NCBI GenBank assembly: GCA_030848705.1
Contig: CM061238.1
Location: forward strand, 45,113,133 to 45,177,132
From: Heracleum sosnowskyi
Taxonomy: Eukaryota; Streptophyta; Magnoliopsida; Apiales; Apiaceae
Direction: 5' to 3'
Length of the DNA stretch: 64,000 nucleotides
Positions within the stretch are counted from its first letter, which is position 1, and every line of letters begins with the position of its first letter. The notes beneath the pieces were generated by a model. That model was not told where the DNA came from and did no database searches. It saw only the letters and a program-made list of their open reading frames with translations. Of this stretch, positions 34,203-43,718 are shown piece by piece. A program made the translations under genes and the position numbers.

Positions 34203-36587
34203 ACAGGATTCTGTCCTCAGAATCAACTTGCGCAAACATAGGTGGATATTTTTCCAACATCTCATTCTCAAATTCCTAGGTTGACTCTTCAACCTTAGGA
34301 TTTCTCCTCATACTATACTAATTTGACTCCTCTATTACTCATCACTCTCTCATACTGACTCAATATCTCAATTGGTTACTCAACATAGAACAATTTAACT
34401 AAATCTCTATAGGTTCGTATTTTATGAAATACACTATGAATACACCACTCATGGAGTGGTACGCAAACTTATACGCAACTTTCCTAACACGTAGTAAACC
34501 GACATAAGGTAGCAATTCAAAATTGTCATAATAACTGTTGTCGTAAGAAAATCTAATCAACGGTAAATGGTCCTTCCAATTACCTTAAAAATTTAGTACA
34601 CAACCATAGTCTGTCTGAATTATTTAATTAAGTCGCGGATCTCTGTCAAATACATTTGAACCCGTCATTCCATGCCGTACTATTACCTCATTCAAATAGC
34701 TAGAGATGAACCAATTCATCTAATAAATATCTCTCGTTAATCGGTCAATAATAACTCAAATAACATCATGATTAGCTTTAAGCCTTAACAACTCTACTAC
34801 AAAGTCTATCTTAATATGTTTCCACTTCCATTCAGGAATCTCTTTAGTCGTAATTGTCTACTACATCTCTGTTATTCTGTCTTCCTTTTCTAGCATCCCA
34901 AGCACTTAAATACTCACCAATATTAATATCCTTTTAAACCTCTTTTATGTCCTTACATTTCCTTCTTATCCATTATACTCTCTCGCTCCTTCCTGTAATT
35001 GAATTCCATTTCTCTTTCCACAACTCTTTCCTTTATGTATCCCTTTCTCTTTAATCAATCCTGGTTGAATCCTTATTTTCTGTCATTCCTTCTAGTTGAT
35101 CTCTTGTTATCATAACCTTAAAACTCTATCCTTTCTAATCCTTGTACCGAAGATATTTACATCTCTGATCTCTCTTTTTTCTACTCATACTATCAGCCAT
35201 CCATATTCTTGGGTCAACTTTATCTACCTCCAATATATTTAACAACTGCTTTCAACGATCGCATACCTTTCATGCCAAACAAATATTCAGTTTAAAACAA
35301 TCACTCATTACCTCATCCATTGTCTTTAAATCCTTATCAACACCTCTTCATCTTCTTTCCCTATCTATAATTGTGAGAATATTCCTTATCAGCTTGGTGA
35401 CTTAATCCATATCTTTAAAAATTGTTCTACTTAGTTCCAATAACTTAATTGCTCTCCATCTGATTCCTAAAAAATTCAGAAGATACATTCACAGTAACAC
35501 TTAGGACACCTTTTCCATGGTTCCATCTCAATTCCCAAACAGCTTGATCAACTCAACGTCATTTTGATTCTCATCCTATACATCCACATTGACTGGTAAG
35601 ATCTACCTTAACTATCGTGAGCAAAAGACTTGCAATCATAACATACAATCCTGAAATACTCAAAGATCAACTCATTCTCCATTATTAGCCTATCATCAAA
35701 TCTTAAAAGTTCTTCTCATTGAGACAAAAACCTATTATGTCCATCTTCCACAACACGGGATATCATTAGCACAATTACACATTTTTCCCCAAATTTCCAA
35801 TCAACTCTTGAATTATCTAACTTCACCTTTCCATATCGTAACGTTAATCGATAGAAAGAGAACAACTGGCTCCGTTATATGTTACTAGTATTCTAATCGC
35901 ATCGTAATCCGCTTTCGCTCGTGGTAATTCAATCGCAAATTCTTCGTTCATTATGGTAGGGTAAATTTCAGTTCACCCTAATGGCATACCTCCCAGATTA
36001 TTTGGTATAACAAAAATTCATGATATTTTGAAGTGAAAAGATTCTATATCGTAGCAGATGTCCCACAATTGGGGTTACCAAATCTGTATATTCCAAAGCA
36101 AACATTATTGGAAGTGAAAGAATTACTGAGAGACCAATTTGATCACATGAACTCAATGTTGTGTGTCTCTATTAAGACAGTACTAAAGGTAATTAGCCTT
36201 CTTGTATTTCACAACACACAAGTGACGGCGTCCCGTCAGACTTCTATCACATAGACAGATAGTCCTTGTGTCCCCTATAAATAGGGTTGTTTACCTCAGT
36301 TGGAGTAGAGAAATATGAAAGAATTTTAGAGTCGGAATGACAACCAGGGCCTTTCGATAAGAAATCTCAAATACACACCATGGATTGAAATTTAATAGAT
36401 TCCAAAGGTGATATTTCAGAAAAGAAGAACAACAGGCTTCACAAATTTGAAATAGATGTCACAACAACCTCTGTTGCAATTGCAATCATGATTGATCAAA
36501 AGTATCAAGTACAAGGTCAAAAGGTGGAATATATTCACCAACACAGCTTCGCTTAAAGAAATGTCAAATATTTCCTTAGGATGGGAA

Positions 36588-36592
36588 GGTAT
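36588..36592. repeat. Target site duplication GGTAT, left of Athila
   Basis: Identical to 47996-48000. Joining the flanks gives the uninterrupted sequence seen in the outer LARD (GGGAAGGTATTACCAAGG near 5531). Confidence 0.94.
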
Positions 36593-37583
36593 TGTTACGA
36601 CCAAACTCAACACGCAAGTGCACGTGATCTCAAGTAATACAGATAGCAAATAAGGTTCGTTCCAACAGGGACTCGTTGTTTGTCTAGTTAATTCACTCAC
36701 CAATGTATGATTATTATTCGATGCTAAAACAATTAACAAGTGGTTTTGATTATCACTAAAATTTATCTAAGAATTATAACTAATTATCACTACTTAAACT
36801 GAGATTTATATCAAATTACTTATGTGAATGAAACATGGGATTTCAACTTCATTAAACAATCCATCTAAAGTCTTCAATTCTCTAGCCCTTTCATGTGATT
36901 TGTTAATACCTGATCGAACACACAAAACTGATATAAGCCAACTTTCGTTGTACTAATACCATCCTAAATAAGATCCACAATTAAGATAGAAATCACTTAG
37001 TCTCCCAATTATGCTTAGTCCTTATATGTCTATAAAGGTTGAAAACATAATGGTTGAAGTACAAGCATTCAATTGATCACATAGTCGTCATAAAACGGTT
37101 AGAGTTACGACACTAATTACGAATGATATTCTCACGCATAAACCTATGCTAGCATGGCAAGTTCTAAACTCTTAAATCCACTTTCGCTTCAATAAGAATT
37201 AACACACAATTACAGGAGTTAGCTACTCTCCTATAACGAATTAAAACAACCATGATAGGATATCACATCAATCACACTATAGGCATCAAGAAAATTCAAC
37301 AAATAAACTTCATGAATAAATCCGCTAAAACCCCATGACAACGAGTTAGTTCATAATCAAACTAATCGTCACCATGGGTTCTAATGAAAACATGATAGAA
37401 GAAAACGAATTATAACTGTTATAAATATCAAGGGTTTTAAAGAGTACACCAAATCCAAGCATCCACAACTAGAAAGATTACAAGAATAAAATTGAATCGA
37501 TCTTCATCCTTGCTTCTTCGTGCTTTTAACTCCGTAGATATATGTGATATGTGTCTCCCCTTGATCTCTAGGGTTTGTTTCTT

Positions 37584-37593
37584 CTTTATAAAG
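37584..37593 (-). promoter_or_regulatory. LTR TATA box (Athila 3' LTR)
   Basis: CTTTATAAAG at the start of a TC/GA-rich leader. The genomic promoter copy is at 47549-47558 in the 5' LTR. Confidence 0.6.
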
Positions 37594-37690
37594 GCCTCCA
37601 AGTGCAATATTTCGTCAGGAATTGATTTTTTTTAACTTTCACTTGAAAAATCACAAATTAGGGCAAAACAGGAATTTTCCTCCAGACATC

Positions 37691-37820
37691 ACGGCGCTGC
37701 CGCGCCAAGTTTGTATAGAAACACGGCGCTGCCGCGCCACAACCACTGTTCAACTTTTTCTGCTTTTCTGCAACGGCGCTGCCGCGCCACAACATAGCAT
37801 AAACACGGCGCTGCCGCGCC
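37691..37820. repeat. Four copies of ACGGCGCTGCCGCGCC in Athila U3
   Basis: Copies at 37691-37706, 37723-37738, 37773-37788 and 37805-37820 in otherwise AT-rich DNA. GGCGC...GCGCC makes each a small inverted repeat with loop TGCC. Spacing is 32-50 bp. Confidence 0.9.
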
Positions 37821-38030
37821 AGGATCTCTGTCCAACAAACTGATTTTTTTCCTTTTCTTCATTATAACTCCGTTTCGCGCTCCGATTGCTCCGCTTCATT
37901 CCTAGTACACCTGTGATCAATATACCTGCACAATACCCTTAAAAGAGATCAAAAATACCACAACTCGAGTACAAACATACGTTTTAAGCCAAACGGAAAC
38001 GTTCTAAGTGAATAAAATATCCACTTATCA

Positions 38031-38043
38031 CACCCCCAAACTT
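38031..38043 (-). other. Polypurine tract of Athila
   Basis: The minus strand reads AAGTTTGGGGGTG directly before the 3' LTR, typical of Athila/Tat elements. Confidence 0.85.
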
Positions 38044-39394
38044 AAACCGTTGCTCGTCCTCGAGCATAAACAAACTACCACTTCCGTAGGTGATCACGGT
38101 TGCATTTAGCTTATGCAACAAGCCCTTTAAACCCCTAGGCAGCCCTAGTGGACGAGTAAGGTCTCGTGAGGGCCTATAGTGAATGTACCCCCAAAATCCA
38201 TCTAACAATGCAACTACAAATGCAACTAACTACATGAATGCAACTATATGAAAATGCAAGGACCCCCTTAGACTGACCAAAACCATTCATTAGGCAAACA
38301 TCTCAAATCATGCAACAACTTCCAAACAGAGCTCGACTAAATTCCCGTATACTAACAATACATACATAGGAACGTGGTGTGTGCGATACTCATCAGATAG
38401 ACTCCTAACACTAGATCAAAAATCATACCGATTCTTAGTCAAGGCAATCACAAGTTTATAAAAAGAATGAACGGTAGACACATCATAACTTCGAGACACC
38501 TCCATACTCATTCAGGTTAACCAGGAATTCATGCTTTATTACCACGACACATACTACTATTCACAACACATATGCTTACTTAACCGTGCAATGAGTGAGA
38601 CCCCAAAAGGCTTATACAATAATACCCATGTAGTGAGTGTTAGGTCAGTGGATCCCAGACTATAAAAGCCTTAGGTCACTAGGACTAAGTCCCCTCAGAC
38701 TTAATTACTCGAGTATTAAAGAGCTCACTCGTGGTTAATTTTGCATTTAACTATTTACATGACTCTTTTTTTTTTCTTTTTTTTTTCTTCTTTTTTTTTT
38801 CTTTTTATACAATCTGGAATGAGAATTCTCAATTCCAACCCTAGACTACTCATATAAATATGAGCCGGCTACTAGCCATTTGACACCTAGCCATAAACAC
38901 AAAAAACTAGCATGAAAATCCTGTTTCCCCCAAACTTATACTTTAGTGCTCTTACGTTATCAAGAGAATAAAGAACATTCTTAATATAACCAGATAATTA
39001 AACCTCAAAACCTCCAAACAAGCATGACCCCCAATCTAGCCCAAAAGCAAACAATGAGTTGTGTAATTGTTTTTGTCCCCACAACATGCATGTCAAGTTC
39101 ATAGAAACTCTAAATCAACCCTCTATTCATGATTATCACACTCAAATCAACATCTACCTGCCAAACAGAAATAGCTCGTCCTAAGGGATCATGAAAATGC
39201 ATGCCATGCTTATGCAACTATATGCACAAAAATAACAAAATAACCGAATGTCCTATATGCTCTAAACTAACATGCACAAATGTTCCTAATATGCAATACA
39301 ACTAATATACAAATGCACCTTTCATCCCCACCCCCAAACTTAAAATTTTCAATGCCCACATTGAAGGTAAGAATAAAAAGAGTGCAAAGCATAC
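38044..39394 (-). other. Non-coding 3' internal region of Athila
   Basis: 1.35 kb without a supported ORF; the 74-aa minus ORF at 37984-38208 crosses the LTR edge and is not credible. A pyrimidine-rich poly-T stretch lies at 38766-38813. Confidence 0.65.
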
Positions 39395-40585
39395 CTACTC
39401 GTCGTCCGAACCACTCCCATTAGGAGTGTCCGGTGGCGGATAGACAGTGCCAACTCCAAAGGACGGAAAAGTCACGTCCACTCCACTTGCACGCAGAGCC
39501 GTGCTCAATGCCTGTGCAAACTGACCAAAATCTGCTCTAAAACCTGCCTGCATATCGTGCACCGCATCGATACGCCTCGCCAATCTCCTATACTGCCTCT
39601 GACTAATAAGAGAACCTCCATCCCGAGGCTCTCCCCCTTGCTGCTGCTGCTGCTGTTGCTGTTGCTGACCCTCAACTACATAACCGAGACCCCACCAATC
39701 CGGCTCTCCTCCATCCCACACATTCAGCCTCATTATACTCTGATGATCCAGTGCTGTCTGTGGCTGCTGCACAACCTCCTCTGCTGACCAAAGAGCACCA
39801 CTATCCCTAGCCAATCGAGCAATAACCGAACCATAAGGTATCGCCGCGGTGGTACTCCCTTGCATAAAACGAAGAATCCCCTGGTGGATCAAATTACCAA
39901 CATCCACAAACTCTCGGCTGCAAATAGCAAACAACAAAATAGCCCTCTCAACTGTCACCTCATTAGAATGCCTAGTAGGGATGAGGTTAGCACAAATGAA
40001 CAAGTGCCAAGTACGCGCATATTGATTCAGCGCCGTCGACATAAACGACGTTGGCTCAGTAGTGCCACGCCTCAAAGTCCACTGTGTCCCTGGAACACAC
40101 AACCGCTGAATAATATCCTGAAGGTCCACAGTTTCGCGAGTCCTCCCTGACCAATCCTCTTGATTCCTCCTACGAGCCGGAAGAACAAGAACACGACGAA
40201 TAGCACGCGGCCGATAATCCACACGGAACCCACGAACTTGGCTAATTCCATTCCTATCCACACTAGCGTTCGCATAAAACTCGCGAACCACCGTCATCGG
40301 AACCGGCTCCGGGGCCTCACAAAATAGCTCCCAACCCCTCTCCGCAATATTCTCCAACATATACCCATCCGATGCCGTAGGCAAAAGACCTCTCTCACGG
40401 GCAATAGGACGCCCCAACAACTCATTATAAGCATCTCGAGCCTCATTAGAAACAAATTGAGGTCCACCATTGGCTCCACCAGAATCAGATGAAGAAGAAG
40501 AACGAGGGTGCCTTCCACCAGCCCCACTACCACTAGCGCCCTCACTACCACCACCAAGTACAACCCTTTGTCGCTTGGATGCCAT
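39395..40585 (-). CDS. Athila 3' ORF, plant-transposon-domain protein
   Basis: 396 aa from ATG at 40583-40585. The N-terminus is basic and Ser/Gly-rich (MASKRQRVV, then a Ser run). The middle (VSNEARDAYNELLGRP ... NEVTVERAILLFAICSREFVDVGNLI) matches what I know as the putative plant transposon protein domain of Athila-like ORFs. A run of about 11 Gln, encoded by CAG/CAA repeats near 39640-39668, follows, then an acidic, Pro-rich end. It has no evident signal peptide or membrane segment, unlike reported env-like Athila proteins. A TATA box stands about 100 bp upstream (40682-40689) with a short CT-rich leader, so a separate mRNA is likely. Function unknown. Confidence 0.82.
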   Translation of the reverse strand: MASKRQRVVLGGGSEGASGSGAGGRHPRSSSSSDSGGANGGPQFVSNEARDAYNELLGRPIARERGLLPTASDGYMLENIAERGWELFCEAPEPVPMTVVREFYANASVDRNGISQVRGFRVDYRPRAIRRVLVLPARRRNQEDWSGRTRETVDLQDIIQRLCVPGTQWTLRRGTTEPTSFMSTALNQYARTWHLFICANLIPTRHSNEVTVERAILLFAICSREFVDVGNLIHQGILRFMQGSTTAAIPYGSVIARLARDSGALWSAEEVVQQPQTALDHQSIMRLNVWDGGEPDWWGLGYVVEGQQQQQQQQQQGGEPRDGGSLISQRQYRRLARRIDAVHDMQAGFRADFGQFAQALSTALRASGVDVTFPSFGVGTVYPPPDTPNGSGSDDE

Positions 40586-40681
40586 TGAATTGAATGAAGA
40601 AAGTGTTTAGAGTGTTTGAGAATTTGTGAGATTTGTAAGTAGTGTATGTATAGGTTGTATAGGTAGGGATAGGAGATGTGG

Positions 40682-40689
40682 TTTTATAA
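40682..40689 (-). promoter_or_regulatory. Putative internal TATA box for the Athila 3' ORF
   Basis: The minus strand reads TCCTTATAAAACCACATC about 100 bp before the ATG, the usual spacing of a plant core promoter. Confidence 0.6.
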
Positions 40690-40825
40690 GGAGAATTTAG
40701 GGTTAGTGGGTATGGGTAGTGGGTTTAGGTAATGGGCCACTAAATACAACAACAATCTTTCCCTTTTTTTTTTTTTTTTTACAATTTTTTCAGATTTTCT
40801 GTTTTTTTTTTCCTCAGCAGACGCC

Positions 40826-40873
40826 ACGGCGCTGCCGCGCCAGAAATATACTGCAGCACGGCGCTGCCGCGCC
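40826..40873. repeat. Two internal copies of ACGGCGCTGCCGCGCC
   Basis: Exact copies at 40826-40841 and 40858-40873, identical to the LTR motif and again 32 bp apart. They lie 137-190 bp upstream of the internal TATA box. Confidence 0.9.
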
Positions 40874-41026
40874 AGAACTTCTGCTGAAATTTTTTTTCTA
40901 TTTTTTTTTTTTTTTTTTTTTTTTATTTATTTATTTTTTTTTAAAACGATACAATCACACAATCAAGTGGGTTGCCTCCCACGAAGCGCTCTTTTTAAGT
41001 CATGAGCTTGACATAGTTCCATCTCC

Positions 41027-42697
41027 TTACGTTGTGCAAATTAGAACCGCGGTCTCAACTTCGCGATTCAACTTCTCTCCAAAATATGGCTTTAACTGCT
41101 GACCATTGACCTTGAACGACTGGTCCGGTGACTTGTCAAAAATCTCCACTGCTCCATGCTGAAAAACTGTTTTAACTGAGAATGGACCTGACCAACGTGA
41201 CTTCAACTTTCCAGGAAACAACCGAAGTCGAGAGTTGAACAACAACACCAATTGCCCGGGCACAAATGTCTTAAGAACCAACCGACGATCATGCCACCTT
41301 TTGACTTTCTCTTTATATAGCTTGTTGTTCTCATAAGCTTGCAATCGAAACTCGTCCATTTCATTCAACTGAACCATACGCTTTTCACCTGCTGCTGTAA
41401 GATCAAAATTCAGCTTCTTCAACGCCCAATAAGCCTTGTGTTCTAACTCAGCTGGGAGATGACATGCTTTTCCATACACAAGCTGAAATGGTGACATTCC
41501 CAAAGGCGTTTTATAGGCCGTCCGATAAGCCCACACTGCTTCATCAAGCTTCAAAGCCCAATCCTTCCTAGAAGGACTTACCACCTTCTCAAGAATCCGT
41601 TTAATTTCACGATTAGACACTTCAGCTTGCCCATTGGTTTGAGGATGATAAGCTGTAGCAACTCGATGATTGATATTGTAGCGTGCCATAAGAGATGTAA
41701 ACTTCCGATTGCAAAAGTGCGTACCTTCATCACTGATGATAACTCGCGGAGTGCCAAACCGAGTAAATATATTCTTGTGAAGGAAATTGAGCACCACCTT
41801 AGCATCATTCGTTGGAAGTGCCTTTACCTCCACCCACTTAGACACATAATCCACAGCTAACAGAATATACTGATTACCACATGACGGAATGAACGGTCCC
41901 ATGAAGTCGATTCCCCACACGTCAAAGATCTCTACCTCCAACATGACATTAAGAGGCATCTCGTCCCTACGAGAAATATTACCAACTCGTTGACATCGAT
42001 CACATCTCAACACAAACTGATGAGCATCCTTGAATAGAGTCGGCCAATAGAAACCTGCTTGAAGAATACGTGTGGCTGTCTTTTCACCCGCATAATGGCC
42101 TCCATAAGCTGTAGCATGAAAATCACTAAGAATAGCCTCGGTCTCACTGTAAGGAACACAACGCCTAATAATCTGATCCACTCCTTGCTTGAACACAAAC
42201 GGCTCATCCCAAATATACTGCTTGACATCATGTAAGAATTTCTTCTTTTGAGCATAAGAGAGCTCAGGTGGTATGATGTTACTTACTAGATAATTCACAA
42301 TGTCGGCATACCATGGTTCAACATCGTCCACACTGAATAGTTGCTCATCCGGAAAAAACTCATTAATAACCGTATTATCTTTAGGTGACTTCCCATGATC
42401 TTCCAATCTAGAGAGATGGTCCGCTACCTGATTCTCCGTCCCCTTTCTGTCCTTGATTTCCACATCAAATTCTTGCAACAAGAGAACCCAACGGATCAAT
42501 CTTGGCTTAGCATCTTTCTTCGCCAAGAGATAGCGAATAGCAGCATGATCCGTATAAACTGTCACCTTAGTACCAAGCAGATAAGAGCGAAACTTCTCAA
42601 ACCCGTAAACAATAGCAAGTAGTTCCTTCTCAGTAGTGGTGTAATTCATCTGAGCATCATTAAGAGTTTTGCTTGCATAATAAATAACATGAAACAT
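41027..42697 (-). pseudogene. pol: Athila pol, RNase H and integrase part
   Basis: 556 aa after a frameshift. RNase H with YTDHAAIRYLL at about 48-58. Integrase zinc finger H194, H201, C232, C235. Core D264 (WGIDFMGPF), D323 (ISDEGTHF) and E359 (NGQAEV), which gives the exact DD35E spacing. The C-terminal region has the gypsy GPF box (SRWSGPFSVKTVF). No chromodomain, as expected for Athila. The first codon used (MFHVIYYASKTL) is within the RNase H domain, so this is not an independent gene. The enzyme residues look intact. Confidence 0.9.
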
Positions 42698-43716
42698 CCT
42701 TTTCTTTCCTTTGGCCTAGAACGGCCCCAAGCGCAAAATCACTAGCATTGGCCATCAAAGCAAATGGTTGGCTCCAATCAGGAGCTGTAATCACTGGAGT
42801 AGAAATTAATTTCTTCTTCAAGATCTCGAATGCATGTGAACAAGACTCATCAAACTTGAACGGTACGTCTTTTTCCAAGAGATTGCAAAGTGGCTTAGAA
42901 ATTTTTGAGAAATCCTTTATGAAACGCCTATAGAACCCCGCATGACCAAGAAAGCTGCGAATACCCTTGACTGAAACAGGGGCAGGAAGGTTCTCAATAG
43001 TTGCCACCTTTGCCTTGTCCACTTCCAAACCTTTACACGAAACCTTGTGTCCCAGAATGACACCTTCTTGTACCATGAAATGGCACTTTTCCCAATTCAG
43101 AACGAGATTTGTCTCCACACAACGCTTTAGAACCAAACTCAAGTTTCCCAAGCACTCATCAAAAGAGTCCCCAAAGACTGAGAAATCGTCCATGAATACT
43201 TCCACATTAATTCCAATCATGTCAGAAAAAATGGCCATCATGCATCGCTGAAAAGTAGCTGGTGCTCCACACAACCCGAAAGAAACACGTCTGAATGCAA
43301 ATGTACCAAATGGACAAGTGAATGTAGTCTTCTCTTGATCCTCGGGCGCTATGTAAATCTGATTGTAACCAGAATACCCATCAAGCAAGCAATAGTACTG
43401 ATGTCCAGCCAATCTGTCGAGCATCTGATCAATGAACGGAAGTGGAAAATGATCTTTCCGAGTGGCCTTGTTCAACTTTCGATAATCCATACAAATCCTC
43501 CAACCAGTAACTGTTCGAGTGGGAATGAGCTCGTTCTTTTCATTAGTCACCACTGTCATGCCCCCCTTCTTAGGCACACATTGCACCGGACTCACCCAAT
43601 AACTATCAGATATCGGATAGATAATACCCGCATCAAGCCATTTAAGAATTTCCTTCTTCACAACTTCCTTCATAACAGGATTCAGCCTCCTTTGATTATC
43701 AACTGTAGGTTTAGCT
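42660..43716 (-). pseudogene. pol: Athila pol, reverse transcriptase part
   Basis: 337 aa from the first ATG (43673), with 14 further codons back to the TAG at 43717-43719. The RT blocks are WRICMDYRKLN, DHFPLPFIDQMLDRLAG, the catalytic FMDDFSVFG, and GHAGFYRRFI. It ends out of frame near 42705: the RNase H start FALGAVLGQ is followed by a one-base frame change into the 41027-42697 frame, probably within the AG-rich run at about 42700-42712. Confidence 0.9.
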
Positions 43717-43718
43717 CC

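Larger units (their letters stand above)
34189..36592 (-). pseudogene. Degenerate Tekay-like pol remnant, inner LARD internal domain
   Basis: The first about 700 bp keep traces of the chromovirus pol end. Around 34810-34860 the minus strand still reads IPEWKWKHIKIDFVV, close to the integrase core entry IPEWKWxxI. The chromodomain and integrase are otherwise broken and shortened. Relative to the outer LARD, about 100 bp (5283-5382) are missing at 36432, between short CAAC repeats. Nothing was recognised beyond about 35000. The plus ORF 36033-36254 is probably chance. Confidence 0.6.
36593..38030 (-). repeat. Athila 3' LTR
   Basis: 1438 bp, TGTTACGACC...CCACTTATCA. TATA box at 37584-37593 (minus) and four GC-rich motif copies upstream of it at 37691-37820. 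Confidence 0.94.
40586..41026 (-). other. Spacer between pol and 3' ORF of Athila, promoter-like
   Basis: Contains, from the ORF outwards, a CT-rich leader, the TATA box (40682-40689), poly-T tracts (40760-40780, 40801-40811, 40895-40941) and two GC-rich motif copies. Confidence 0.65.

Noticed and set aside
37691..37820. Regularly spaced GC-rich repeats considered as a CRISPR-like array
   Set aside because: Only four 16-bp units with uneven spacing inside a plant LTR; part of the U3 region.
38766..38813. Poly-T tract as a poly(A) tail of a minus-strand retrocopy or LINE
   Set aside because: Interrupted by C, no target duplication around it, and it lies inside the Athila internal region in a usual non-coding part.
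39395..40585. Host gene captured by Athila
   Set aside because: The domain and position match the 3' ORF usual in Athila elements, so capture is not needed to explain it.
40719..41102. 127-aa plus ORF rich in Phe
   Set aside because: Produced by poly-T tracts in the Athila spacer.
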